Program-made: the position numbers and the translations under genes
Notes under the pieces: generated by a model
Seen by the model: only the letters and a program-made list of their open reading frames with translations
What the model was told of the DNA's origin: nothing
Databases searched by the model: none
Shown: positions 8,294 to 18,267 of the stretch, in pieces
How positions within the stretch are numbered: position 1 is the stretch's first letter
Layout: the number at the start of each line of letters is the position of its first letter
Assembly: GCF_030486595.1 (NCBI RefSeq)
Contig: NZ_JAUJZH010000023.1
Coordinates: forward strand, 1-64,000
Length of the DNA stretch: 64,000 nucleotides
Reading direction: 5' to 3'
Origin: Variovorax ginsengisoli
GTDB taxonomy: Bacteria; Pseudomonadota; Gammaproteobacteria; Burkholderiales; Burkholderiaceae_C

Positions 8294-9481
8294 ATAAACT
8301 TCGAACAATCCCGCCGCGCCCATGCCGCCGGCGATGCACATCGTCACCACCGCGTACTTCGCGCCGCGCCGCTTGCCCTCGATCAGCACGTGGCCCGCGA
8401 GCCGGGCGCCGGTCATGCCGAATGGGTGGCCGATCGAGATCGCGCCGCCGTCGACGTTGAGCCGTTCCGCCGGAATGCCCAGCTTCTCCTGGCAATAGAT
8501 CGATTGCGAGGCAAAGGCCTCGTTGAGCTCCCACAGGTCGATGTCGTCGACCTTGAGGCCGTGGCGCGCGAGCAGCTTGGGCACCGCGAACACCGGACCG
8601 ATGCCCATTTCATCGGGCTCGCACCCGGCCACGGCGAGGCCGCGGAAGGCACCCAGCGGCTTCAGGTTGGCGCGCTCGGCATCCTTGGCTTCCATCAGCA
8701 CGCAGGCCGAGGCGCCGTCCGACAGCTGCGAGGCATTGCCCGCGGTGACGAACTTGTCCTCGCCCATCACGGGCTTCAGCTTGGCGAGCGCCTCGTAGGT
8801 GGTGCCGCGGCGGTTGCAGTTGTCCTCGGTGGCGGTCACTTCGCGATGCGTGACCGCCTTGGTCTCCTTGTCGGTCACGGCCATGGTGGTGCTGCAGGCC
8901 ACGATCTCTTCCTTGTAGCGGCCGGCGAGCTGCGCCTCTTCGGTCTTGCGCTGGCTCTCGGCCGAGAAGCGGTCCTGCGCCTCGCGGCCGATGTTGTAGC
9001 GCTGGGCCACGATGTCGGCGGTCTCGATCATCGCCATGTAGAGCGCGGGCTTGTGCTCCTGGATCCACGGGTCGATGCCGCTGTCGCCGGCATCGGTTGC
9101 GCTGCGGGTGCGGATCTGCGAGATGCTCTCGACGCCGCCGGCGATCATCGCCGGGGCGCCGTCGACCACGATGCGGCCCGCGGCCATCGCGATCGCCTGC
9201 AGGCCCGAGGCGCAGAAGCGGTTGACCGTGGTGCCGGCCATCGAGATCGGCAGGCCGGCGCGGATGATGCTCTGGCGCGCGATGTTGCGCCCGGTCGTGC
9301 CTTCGGGGTAGCCGCAGCCGAGGATCGCGTCCTCGATCAGCGCCGGGTCCAGGCCCGAGCGCTCGACCGCGGCCTTGACCGCGAAGGCGGCGAGCGTGGC
9401 GCCTGGCGTGATGTTGAATTCGCCGCGGTGCGCCTTGGTGAGCGGGGTGCGGGCGGTGGAAACGATGACGGCTTCGCGCAT
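8291..9481 (-). CDS. Acetyl-CoA C-acyltransferase (thiolase)
   Basis: 396-residue thiolase catalysing CoA-dependent cleavage of 3-ketoacyl-CoA, the last step of a beta-oxidation turn. The acyl-accepting nucleophile is C90 in VNRFCASGLQ; the catalytic His is in GHPFGMTGAR and the second Cys in MCIAGGMGAAG near the C-terminus. Length is normal for the family. It is 29 nt downstream of the hydratase/dehydrogenase gene, giving the usual FadB-FadA type pair (PimF-PimB in the pim operon). Its stop codon forms the first three bases of a dispersed family A repeat. Confidence 0.92.
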   Translation of the reverse strand: MREAVIVSTARTPLTKAHRGEFNITPGATLAAFAVKAAVERSGLDPALIEDAILGCGYPEGTTGRNIARQSIIRAGLPISMAGTTVNRFCASGLQAIAMAAGRIVVDGAPAMIAGGVESISQIRTRSATDAGDSGIDPWIQEHKPALYMAMIETADIVAQRYNIGREAQDRFSAESQRKTEEAQLAGRYKEEIVACSTTMAVTDKETKAVTHREVTATEDNCNRRGTTYEALAKLKPVMGEDKFVTAGNASQLSDGASACVLMEAKDAERANLKPLGAFRGLAVAGCEPDEMGIGPVFAVPKLLARHGLKVDDIDLWELNEAFASQSIYCQEKLGIPAERLNVDGGAISIGHPFGMTGARLAGHVLIEGKRRGAKYAVVTMCIAGGMGAAGLFEVY

Positions 9482-9510
9482 GGGGTGTCTCCTGAGATGG
9501 ACTTGGGCGA

Positions 9511-11637
9511 TTACTCGGATTGATTCAAGCTGGCGAAATCAGCGCCGCGCTCCACCAGTTCCACCAGCAGCGGCGAGGGCTTCCAGAACACCGGGTCCTG
9601 TTTGGCGAACTCCTGGATGTCGGCCAGCACCTTCGGCAGGCCCACCATGTCGGCGTACTTCATCGGCCCGCCGCGGAAGCGTGGGAAGCCGTAGCCGTAG
9701 AGGAAGGTCACATCGACGTCGAGCGGCCTGAGCGCGATGCGCTGGTGCACGACATTGGCGCCCTCGTTGATCATGGCCGCCATGTAGCGGCGCATGATCT
9801 CGTCCTCGCTGAAGCTGCGCGGCGTGATGCCGGCGCGCTGGCGCTCGGCATCGATGATGGCGAGCACTTCGGGGTCGGGCTGGCCGGTGCGCGCGCCTTC
9901 GGGGTAGAGGTAGTAGCCGCGCTGGGTCTTCTGGCCGAACCAGCCGCGTTCGCAGATGCGGTCGGCCACCTGCACGTAGCGCGCCTTGGGGTCGCGCGTG
10001 GCGGCCTTGCGCTTGCGCGTGGCCCAGCCGATGTCGCCGCCGGCCAGGTCCGAGACCTGGAACGGGCCCATCGGGTAGCCGAAGTTGCGCACCGCCGCGT
10101 CGATCTCGTACGGCGAGGCACCGTCTTCCATCATGTGGTCGGCCGCCTGGCGATACACCGCCAGGATGCGGTTGCCGATGAAGCCGTCGCAGACGCCGGC
10201 ACGCACCGGCACCTTCTTGAGTTTCTTCGCCAGCTCGAAGCCGGTCGCGACCACGTCGGCACTGACCTTGGCCGGCACCACGATCTCGAGCAGCTTCATG
10301 ATGTTGGCCGGCGAGAAGAAGTGCAGGCCGACGACGTCGCCGGGGCGCGAGATGCTGGCCGCGATCTCGTCGATGTCGAGGTAGGAGGTGTTGGTGGCCA
10401 GCACCGCGCCGGGCTTGCAGACGCGGTCGAGTTCGGCGAACACCGCCTTCTTGACCGCCATGTCCTCGAACACCGCCTCGACCACGATGTCGGCCTTGGC
10501 CAGCGCATCGTAGGAGGTCGAGCCCGAGAAGCGCGCCATCACGCTGTCCTTGGCCTCGGGCGTCATGCGGCCCTTCTTGACCAGGCCGTCGTAGACCTTC
10601 TCGACGTTGGCGCGGCCGCGCGCGAGCTGCACATCGTCGCGCTCGATCATCGTGACCGGCATGCCGGCGTCGAGCATCGCCACCGCGATGCCGGCGCCCA
10701 TGGTGCCGCCGCCGATGATGCCGGCCGATTCGAGGGTGCGCGGCTTGGCGGCCTTGGTCTCGGGCGCCTTGAGCACTTCGCGTTCGGCGAAGAAGGCGTG
10801 GATCAGGCCGGCACGCTGCGGGCTGTCGATGCATTGCAGGAACAGCTTGCGCTCGAGCGCCATGCCTTCGTCGAAGGGCTTCGTGAGCGCGGCCTCGACG
10901 GCCTCGATGATCTTCATCGGCGAGAACAGGCCGCGGCTCTTCTTCGCGGTGTCGGCGCGCGCGGCTTCGAGCGCGGCGCGGCTGGCTTCGGCATCGGCCA
11001 GCGCCTGGGCGTCGCGCGTGCGGCGCACCGGCGCCTTGGCGGCGACCAGTTCACGCGCATAGGCCAGGCCTTCGGGCAGGGCCTCGCTGCCTTCGCCGAG
11101 GCGATCGACCAGGCCCAGCGCGAGCGCTTCCTTGGCGCCGGCGTGGCGGCCGCTCAAGATCAGTTCGAGCGCGGCCTTGGCGCCGATCAGGCGCGGCGCG
11201 CGCTGCGTGCCGCCCGAGCCCGGCAGCAGGCCCAGCGCCACTTCCGGGAGGCCCAGCTTGGCCGAGGGCACGGCCAGGCGATAGTGGGCCGACAGCGCGA
11301 TCTCGAGCCCGCCGCCCAGCGCCGCGCCCTGGATCGCGGCCACCACCGGCTTGCTGCAGTTCTCGATCGCGGCGCAGACCTCGGGCAGCGACGGCGGCTG
11401 CGGCGTCTGGCCGAACTCGCGGATGTCGGCGCCGGCGATGAAGTTGCGTCCGGCCCCGACGATCAGCACGGCCTTGGCCTCGCCGTCGGCCTCAGCCGCG
11501 GCGATCGCGGCGGCCAGGCCGCGCCGGACGTCGACGCCCAGGGCGTTGACCGGCGGGTTGTCGATGGTCACGACCAGCACGTCGGCTTGGCGCGTGAAGC
11601 TCACGGGGGAGGCGGAAGTTGCGGGGGTCTGGGCCAT
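9511..11637 (-). CDS. Bifunctional enoyl-CoA hydratase / 3-hydroxyacyl-CoA dehydrogenase
   Basis: 708-residue two-part enzyme for the middle steps of beta-oxidation. The N-terminal crotonase domain shows the oxyanion-hole region IAGADIREFG and GGGLEIALSAHYRLA, then GLPEVALGLLPGSGGTQR. The NAD-binding dehydrogenase domain starts around residue 305 with IIGGGTMGAGIA and continues through NTSYLDIDEIA and GLHFFSPANIMKLLEIV. A C-terminal helical dehydrogenase domain completes it. It is the first gene of the minus-strand operon, divergent from a LysR regulator. The single-chain architecture is like FadJ or PimF. The start ATG at 11637 is preceded by GGAGACAC. Confidence 0.93.
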   Translation of the reverse strand: MAQTPATSASPVSFTRQADVLVVTIDNPPVNALGVDVRRGLAAAIAAAEADGEAKAVLIVGAGRNFIAGADIREFGQTPQPPSLPEVCAAIENCSKPVVAAIQGAALGGGLEIALSAHYRLAVPSAKLGLPEVALGLLPGSGGTQRAPRLIGAKAALELILSGRHAGAKEALALGLVDRLGEGSEALPEGLAYARELVAAKAPVRRTRDAQALADAEASRAALEAARADTAKKSRGLFSPMKIIEAVEAALTKPFDEGMALERKLFLQCIDSPQRAGLIHAFFAEREVLKAPETKAAKPRTLESAGIIGGGTMGAGIAVAMLDAGMPVTMIERDDVQLARGRANVEKVYDGLVKKGRMTPEAKDSVMARFSGSTSYDALAKADIVVEAVFEDMAVKKAVFAELDRVCKPGAVLATNTSYLDIDEIAASISRPGDVVGLHFFSPANIMKLLEIVVPAKVSADVVATGFELAKKLKKVPVRAGVCDGFIGNRILAVYRQAADHMMEDGASPYEIDAAVRNFGYPMGPFQVSDLAGGDIGWATRKRKAATRDPKARYVQVADRICERGWFGQKTQRGYYLYPEGARTGQPDPEVLAIIDAERQRAGITPRSFSEDEIMRRYMAAMINEGANVVHQRIALRPLDVDVTFLYGYGFPRFRGGPMKYADMVGLPKVLADIQEFAKQDPVFWKPSPLLVELVERGADFASLNQSE

Positions 11638-11687
11638 GGTGTGTCTCCGATTGCTTGACGGGGCGATGGGTCCGGGATGAACCCAGC

Positions 11688-11716
11688 ATTCTTGACCCGG
11701 CTCCGGCCTTTGACAA
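11688..11716 (-). promoter_or_regulatory. Candidate sigma-70 promoter of the beta-oxidation operon
   Basis: On the minus strand, -35 TTGTCA (11716-11711) and -10 AAGAAT (11693-11688) are separated by 17 bp, giving a start near 11681 and a leader of about 44 nt. The LysR-type palindrome at 11729-11743 would be centred near -55, a usual activator position. Confidence 0.5.
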
Positions 11717-11728
11717 TTGCATTGACCA

Positions 11729-11743
11729 TTGACAGACTGTCAA
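11729..11743. promoter_or_regulatory. LysR-type operator candidate (perfect palindrome)
   Basis: TTGACAGACTGTCAA is a perfect 15-bp inverted repeat (7-bp arms, 1-bp centre) between the operon and the divergent lysR gene. Three further TTGAC or TTGACA half-sites flank it at 11710-11756. LysR regulators commonly bind such T-N11-A palindromes between divergent genes and control both directions. Confidence 0.6.
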
Positions 11744-11758
11744 AGGATTTTTGACACA

Positions 11759-12682
11759 ATGGTGGCCATGGACCTGCAATCGCTGACCCTTCTGGTCGAG
11801 ATCCTCGATGCCGGCAACCTGAGCGCAGCCGCGCGCCGGCTCAAGATGAGCCGGGCCAACGTCAGCTACCACCTGAACCAGCTCGAGCGCTCGGTCGGCG
11901 CCCAGCTGGTGCGCCGCACCACGCGGCGGGCCGAGCCGACCGAGATCGGGCTGCGCCTGTACCAGCATGGCCTGGCGATCCAGGGCGAGCTGCTGGCGGC
12001 CAGGGAATCGGTGACCACGCTGGGACAGAGCCTGCAGGGCCGGGTGCGCCTGAGCGTGCCGAGCGGCTACGGCCAGCTCGTGATGTCGGGCTGGCTGATC
12101 GATTTCAAGCGCATGTACCCGGGCATCGTGCTCGACGTGCTGTTCGAGAACCGGATCGAGGACCTGCTGCGCGACGAGGTCGACATCGCGATCCGCGTGA
12201 TACCCGAGCCGCCGCAGAACCTGGTGGCGCGCGAGCTCGGGCCGGTGCGCTACGTGGCCTGCGCCTCGCGCGGCTTTGCCGAGGCGAACGGCCTGCCGAC
12301 CCAGCTCGACCAGCTCCAGGGCGCGCCGGTCGTCACATCGGCGGTGGTCGGGCGCCAGCTGCGCGTGTCGGCCTACCAGGGCGAGGAGCGGCGCGAGGTG
12401 ATCCTCGAGCCGACGCTGATCTCGGAGAACTTCCTGTTCCTGCGGCAGGCGATCCTGGCCGGGCTGGGCATCGGGCTGGTGCCCGACTACGTGGTGCTGG
12501 ACGACGTCCGCCGCGGCGAGGTCCTGACCACGCTCGACGACTGGCGGCTCAGCATCTTCGGCACCGGTATGTACATGCTCTACATGCCGAACCGGCAGCA
12601 CACGCGGGCGATCCGGACTTTCATCGATTTCATTCTGGAGCGGGTGCGCGGCAACGCTGCGGCGGAGCCGCCCGCGCCGTAG
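11759..12682 (+). CDS. LysR-family transcriptional regulator
   Basis: About 307 residues. The N-terminal winged helix-turn-helix is clear (LSAAARRLKMSRANVSYHLNQLERSVGAQLVRR), quoted here in parts: LSAAARRLKMSRANVSY then HLNQLERSVGAQLVRR. A C-terminal periplasmic-binding-like effector domain follows. ATG at 11759 or 11768 is preferred over a TTG at 11729, because the TTG lies within the operator palindrome. It is divergent from the beta-oxidation operon and probably responds to one of its intermediates (inference). The palindrome is close enough to its start to allow autoregulation. Confidence 0.9.
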   Translation: MVAMDLQSLTLLVEILDAGNLSAAARRLKMSRANVSYHLNQLERSVGAQLVRRTTRRAEPTEIGLRLYQHGLAIQGELLAARESVTTLGQSLQGRVRLSVPSGYGQLVMSGWLIDFKRMYPGIVLDVLFENRIEDLLRDEVDIAIRVIPEPPQNLVARELGPVRYVACASRGFAEANGLPTQLDQLQGAPVVTSAVVGRQLRVSAYQGEERREVILEPTLISENFLFLRQAILAGLGIGLVPDYVVLDDVRRGEVLTTLDDWRLSIFGTGMYMLYMPNRQHTRAIRTFIDFILERVRGNAAAEPPAP

Positions 12683-12740
12683 CGGGCTTCGTTGCGCGCC
12701 GATGCCAACGAGGCCCGGAGGGTCTTGCGGCGCGGGTCAG

Positions 12741-12764
12741 AATACTGTTCATTCATCCAGTATT
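12741..12764. promoter_or_regulatory. LexA (SOS) box
   Basis: AATACTG-N10-CAGTATT, a perfect 7-bp inverted repeat with a 10-bp AT-rich spacer. The E. coli SOS consensus is TACTG-N10-CAGTA with CTGT-N8-ACAG inside; here the core is CTGT-N8-CCAG, one mismatch. It ends 11 nt before the start codon of the radical SAM gene, where a bound repressor would block transcription. Confidence 0.75.
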
Positions 12765-12775
12765 CGGCGCCGACC

Positions 12776-14037
<1,262 letters not shown>

Positions 14038-14038
<1 letters not shown>

Positions 14039-15510
14039 TGGCGCGCCACAGCGTGCGCCTCGACGGCGCGGCCGACCGCGAGGGCTTCCGGCGCGAAGCG
14101 AGGCGGCTGCTCGGGCAGGGTGCCGAGCCCTCGGAGGTCGACTGGTCGGACGACGACACACCGCGCGGCGCCACGGGCTCGCTCTGGGGCGACGAAGCGC
14201 CCGGCGCTCCCGGCCATGCGCCGGGAGCGCCGGCCGTGGTGCATGCGCCCGCAGGCTTCGCGGCGCTGTGCGACGAGGCCCTGCTGCACAGCGAGCCCCA
14301 GCGCTTCGGACTGCTCTACCGCCTGCTCTGGCGGCTGCTGCGCGAGCCGGCCCTGCGGCACGATCCCCTCGACCCCGATCTGCTGCGGGCGCAGCAACTG
14401 GCCCGAGAGGTCCGCCGGGACATCCACAAGATGCGCGCCTTCGTGCGCTTCACCCGCGTCGACGGCGAGCGCCATGTCGCCTGGTTCGAGCCCGAGCACC
14501 ACATCGTCGAAGCCAATGCGCCCTTCTTCATGCGCCGCTTCGCCCAGATGCGCTGGGCCATCCTGACGCCCGAGCGCTGCGTCGAATGGGACGGCGCCGA
14601 TCTGCGTTTCGGCCCGGGTGCCGACCGCCGCGAGAAGCCGCCGCCCGATGCCGGCGAGCAGCTTTGGCTGACCTACTACGCCCACATCTTCAATCCGGCG
14701 CGGCTCAAGCTGGCGATGATGCGGCGCGAGATGCCGCGTCGCTACTGGCACAACCTGCCCGAGGCGGCGCTGATCGAGCCGCTGTCGGCAACGGCCGGCG
14801 AGCGCAGCCGCGCCATGATCGAAGCGCCGCCGACGCCGGCCCGCCGCATCCGGGCGCCGATCCCGCTGCATCCGATGCCGGCGGAAGGCGCCGTGCCACG
14901 GTCGCTCGACGACCTGCGCCTTGCCGCCAATGCCTGCCGGGCCTGTCCGATCGGCGCCCTGGCGACGCAGGCGGTCTGCGGCGAAGGGCCGCCGCAGCCG
15001 GCGCACATGCTGGTCGGCGAACAGCCCGGCGACCTCGAGGACCTGGAGGGCCGGCCCTTCGTCGGTCCCGCCGGGCAGTTGCTCGACCAGGCCATGGCAC
15101 ACCTGGGCTGGCCGCGCGATGCGGTCTACCTGGCCAACGCGGTCAAGCACTTCAAGTACGAGCTGCGCGGCAAGCGCCGCATCCACAAGACGGCGGCCCA
15201 GCGCGAGGCCGAGGCCTGCGCGGGCTGGCTGGCGCACGAGATCGCGCTGGTGCGCCCGCGCGCGCTGGTCGCTCTGGGTGCCACCGCGGCACGGGCCCTG
15301 CTCGGCCGGGCGGTGGCCGTGCAGTCCGAGCGCGGGACTTGGCTCCGGGAGCGCAGCGACGGCCTGCCGGTCTTCGTGACCTTGCATCCCTCGGCGCTGC
15401 TGCGGCTTCCCGACGACCAGCGGGCCGACGCCTGGGCGCGCTGGCTGGCCGACCTGGTCCTCGCCCGGCAGCGGCCCGAGGGCCGCGCGATGGGACAATC
15501 GGCCCCATGA
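14038..15510 (+). CDS. DUF4130 / UdgX-family uracil-DNA glycosylase fusion
   Basis: 490 residues with two parts. Residues 1 to about 265 match the TIGR03915/DUF4130 family found with the radical SAM partner. Residues about 285-490 are a family 4-like uracil-DNA glycosylase of the UdgX type: Fe-S cysteines C300 and C303 (CRACP), motif GEQPGDLED (327-335), FVGPAGQLLDQA, and the UdgX-specific KRRIH at 379-383. In Mycobacterium UdgX the His of KRRIH becomes covalently bound to the uracil-derived abasic site (established knowledge), and H383 is the equivalent. The third motif is TLHPSALLR. ATG at 14038 overlaps the preceding TGA; the TGA overlaps pyrC. Function in SOS repair is inferred. Confidence 0.88.
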
Positions 15511-16547
15511 CCACCCCCGCCGACACTCTCACGATCACCCGCCCCGACGACTGGCACCTGCATGTGCGCGACGGCGCCGCGCTCGAAGCCGTGCTGCCGC
15601 ATTCGGCCCGCCAGTTCGGCCGCGCGCTGATCATGCCCAACCTGCGCCCGCCCGTGACCACCGCGCAGCAGGCGCTCGACTACCGCGCCCGCATCCTCGA
15701 GGCGCTGCCCGCCGGCTCCGCTTTCCAGCCCGTGATGTCGCTCTACCTGACCGACAAGCTGCCGCCCGACGAGATCGAGCGCGCCGCCGCGGCCGGCGTC
15801 CGCGCCCTCAAGCTCTACCCCGCCGGCGCCACCACCAACAGCGATGCCGGCGTGACCGACATCAAGAAGACCTACGCCACCCTCGAGGCGATGCAGAAGC
15901 ACGGCCTGCTGCTGCTGGTGCACGGCGAGGTGACCGACCCGGCGGTCGACCTGTTCGACCGCGAGGCGGTCTTCATCGACCGCGTGATGATCCCGCTCCG
16001 GCGCGATTTCCCCGAGCTCAAGGTGGTGTTCGAGCACCTGACGACGAAGGAGGGCGCCCACTACGTGCGCGATGCGAATCGCTTCACCGCCGCCACGATC
16101 ACGGCGCACCACCTGCTCTACAACCGCAACGCGATCTTCACCGGCGGCATCCGGCCGCACTACTACTGCCTGCCGGTGCTCAAGCGCGAGACCCATCGCG
16201 TGGCGCTGGTCGAGGCTGCCACCAGCGGCAGCGACCGCTTCTTCCTCGGCACCGACAGCGCGCCCCACCCGGCTGCGCTCAAGGAGCATGCGCTGGGCTG
16301 CGCCGGCTGCTACACCGCGCTGACCGCGATCGAGCTCTACGCCGAGGCCTTCGACAACGCCGGTGCGCTCGACAAGCTGGAAGGCTTCGCGAGCTTCCAC
16401 GGCCCCGACTTCTACGGCCTGCCGCGCAACACCGACAGCGTGACCCTGCGGCGCGAAAGCTGGACCGTGCCCGAGACCGTGCCCTACGGCGACGCCACGC
16501 TGAAGCCCTTGCGAGGCGGCGAAACCGTGGCCTGGAGGCTCGCATGA
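15507..16547 (+). CDS. pyrC: Dihydroorotase
   Basis: 346 residues, close to E. coli PyrC (348). It closes dihydroorotate from carbamoyl aspartate in pyrimidine synthesis. Metal ligands are visible: H17 and H19 in WHLHVRDG, the carbamylated Lys in ALKLYPAG, and His/Asp in HGEV, FEHLTT and LGTDSAPH. The start at 15507 (MTTPADTLTITRPDDWHLH) overlaps the upstream stop as ATGA; the frame stays open far upstream but that part is a shadow of the UdgX gene. A -10-like GACAAT at 15494-15499, 7 nt before the ATG, could give a private leaderless transcript independent of the SOS-linked genes. There is no good -35. Confidence 0.96.
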   Translation: MTTPADTLTITRPDDWHLHVRDGAALEAVLPHSARQFGRALIMPNLRPPVTTAQQALDYRARILEALPAGSAFQPVMSLYLTDKLPPDEIERAAAAGVRALKLYPAGATTNSDAGVTDIKKTYATLEAMQKHGLLLLVHGEVTDPAVDLFDREAVFIDRVMIPLRRDFPELKVVFEHLTTKEGAHYVRDANRFTAATITAHHLLYNRNAIFTGGIRPHYYCLPVLKRETHRVALVEAATSGSDRFFLGTDSAPHPAALKEHALGCAGCYTALTAIELYAEAFDNAGALDKLEGFASFHGPDFYGLPRNTDSVTLRRESWTVPETVPYGDATLKPLRGGETVAWRLA

Positions 16548-17335
16548 GTCTGTCGCCACGCGTGATGCTGCTGGTCGACGCCGACAACGTGTCGGCCGAC
16601 GTGATCGAGCAGGCGCTCGAACGCACCCTGGCCGAGCACGGCGCGGTGCATGTGCGGCGCGCCTACTGCAATGCAGAGACCGCACTCAAGCAGCAGTCGC
16701 TGTTCAAGCGGCTGTCGATCCGGCCGATGGTCAACCTGTCGGCCGGCAAGAACAGCACCGACATCGCGCTGGCGGTCGACGCCATCGACCTGGTGATCGC
16801 CGAGCGGCCGGATGTCGTGGTGCTGGTGTCGTCCGACTCCGATTTCGCGCCGCTGGTGATCCGGCTGCGTGAAAAGGGCTGCCGCGTCTGCGGCATCGGC
16901 CAGCAGGGCAAGACCGGCGAGGAGACCGTGGCGATCTACGACAGCTTCGTCGACCTCCAGCATCATTCGTCTTCGAGCAAGGCCGCCGTCGCCAGGCCCG
17001 CCGCCCGGCAGGCCGCCAAGGCGGAGCCCGCACCCAAGCCCGCCGCCAAGCGCACCGCGCGTGCGCCGCGCCGCACCAAGGCCGAAGCGCCCGCCCCGGC
17101 GCCGCGCGCCCCGGTGCTGCCCGATGACGTGCTGCACATCCTCGATGCCGTGGCCGAGCTCGGCATGGGCAACAAGGTCGAGCTCAACGTCGCGGCCGAG
17201 CGACTGCGCGCCGCCAAGCTGCTCGGCAAGAGTGCGAGTTCGCCCAAGCTGTTCAAGAAATACCCCGAGCTGTTCCTGCTGACCCCCGAGAAGACGCCCA
17301 ACAAGGTCCAGTACATCGGGCCGATGCCGGCCTGA
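16544..17335 (+). CDS. NYN-domain protein with C-terminal LOTUS/OST-HTH-like domain
   Basis: 263 residues. The N-terminal NYN (PIN-like, LabA/DUF88) domain keeps acidic residues expected for a metal-dependent RNase: VDADN at 11-15, STDIALAVDA and SSDSDFAPL. An Ala/Pro/Lys-rich linker runs from about 147 to 190. The C-terminal part (DDVLHILDAVAELG ... FKKYPELFLLTPE) looks like an OST-HTH/LOTUS domain, a known RNA-binding companion of NYN domains. ATG overlaps the pyrC stop (ATGA), so translation is coupled. Likely an RNA-processing enzyme; substrate unknown. Confidence 0.8.
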   Translation: MSLSPRVMLLVDADNVSADVIEQALERTLAEHGAVHVRRAYCNAETALKQQSLFKRLSIRPMVNLSAGKNSTDIALAVDAIDLVIAERPDVVVLVSSDSDFAPLVIRLREKGCRVCGIGQQGKTGEETVAIYDSFVDLQHHSSSSKAAVARPAARQAAKAEPAPKPAAKRTARAPRRTKAEAPAPAPRAPVLPDDVLHILDAVAELGMGNKVELNVAAERLRAAKLLGKSASSPKLFKKYPELFLLTPEKTPNKVQYIGPMPA

Positions 17336-17345
17336 GGCGACGGCG

Positions 17346-18116
17346 ATGGCTGCCGGCCTGGCCGTCGACGCCGCAGCGCCCTGGCTGGCGCCCTTCGTGC
17401 CCCGTGTGCAACGGGTGGCCGCAAGAACCGCGTCCGGCGCCGGCGTGGCCGAGGCGCTGGCGCGCGAGCCGTCGCCCATCGACCTGGCCGCCGGGCCGCT
17501 GCGCTTCGTCGCGGGCGACAGCGCGGGCGCCGAAGCCTACGAGGCCTTCATCTTCCGCACCGCCGGCGTGCCGACGCGCGACAACCTGCACGATCTCTTC
17601 AACGGCCTGGTGTGGCTGCGCTTTCCGCACGCCAAGCGGCGCCTGAACGAACTGCAGGCGGCGGAGATCGCACGCGCCGGCATCGGTGCCACGCGCGGGC
17701 CGCTGCGCGATGCGCTGACGCTGTTCGACGAGAACGGCGCGGTGCTCGACGCCCCGCCAGACCTGTGGGAGGCGCTTGTCGCGCGCGACTGGCAACGGCT
17801 CTTCGTCACGCGGCGCGACCTGTGGCGCGATGCCCGGCTGCAGCTGTTCGGCCACGCGCTGCTCGAGAAGCTCGCCGCCCCGCGCAAGGCGGCCACCGCC
17901 CATGTGCTGGTGGCGCCGGGCGCCAGCCCGTCGCTCGGCCCGGAAGACACAAGGATCGCGGCTGCGCTCGATCCCGCCTGGCTCGCCACCAAGCCCTTCG
18001 TGCCGCTGCCGGTGCTGGGCGTCCCGGGCTGGTGGGCGCCCAACGAGGCGCCGGCCTTCTACGACGACCCCTTCGTGTTCAGGAGCCCGCGGCCGCGGCG
18101 CGAGATTTCCTTCTGA
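17346..18116 (+). CDS. DUF3025-family protein
   Basis: 256 residues, function unknown. Recognised as DUF3025 by the central NLHDLFNGLVWLRFPHAKRRLN region and the C-terminal GVPGWWAPNEAPAFYDDPFVF. It has no signal peptide or membrane segment and is probably cytoplasmic. It starts 10 nt after the NYN gene and ends the plus-strand chain that begins at the LexA box. The neighbouring 151 nt before htpX contain no convincing gene. Confidence 0.75.
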   Translation: MAAGLAVDAAAPWLAPFVPRVQRVAARTASGAGVAEALAREPSPIDLAAGPLRFVAGDSAGAEAYEAFIFRTAGVPTRDNLHDLFNGLVWLRFPHAKRRLNELQAAEIARAGIGATRGPLRDALTLFDENGAVLDAPPDLWEALVARDWQRLFVTRRDLWRDARLQLFGHALLEKLAAPRKAATAHVLVAPGASPSLGPEDTRIAAALDPAWLATKPFVPLPVLGVPGWWAPNEAPAFYDDPFVFRSPRPRREISF

Positions 18117-18199
18117 TTCCAGTTGGTATTCGGTGCTTTGTCAGCCCTGAGGGACTTAATCTTGCTTCCCACGGTTCCTCCTATGATGGCGCCCGAACC

Positions 18200-18226
18200 C
18201 TTGCAAGCCGGGTCGCGACCCTCATG
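18200..18226 (+). promoter_or_regulatory. Possible heat-shock (sigma-32) promoter for htpX
   Basis: CTTGCAA at 18200-18206 followed after 12 bp by CCCTCATG resembles the sigma-32 pattern CTTGAAA / CCCCATnT, with one extra base in the -10. HtpX is a heat-shock protease in other proteobacteria. The match is imperfect. Confidence 0.25.
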
Positions 18227-18267
18227 TCCAGAGGCGGACACCCCTGTTTTCCCACGGAGAATCCAAC

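Noticed and set aside
18117..18267. Small gene between DUF3025 and htpX
   Set aside because: Open frames here are short, run into htpX in the wrong frame and have no ribosome-binding site.
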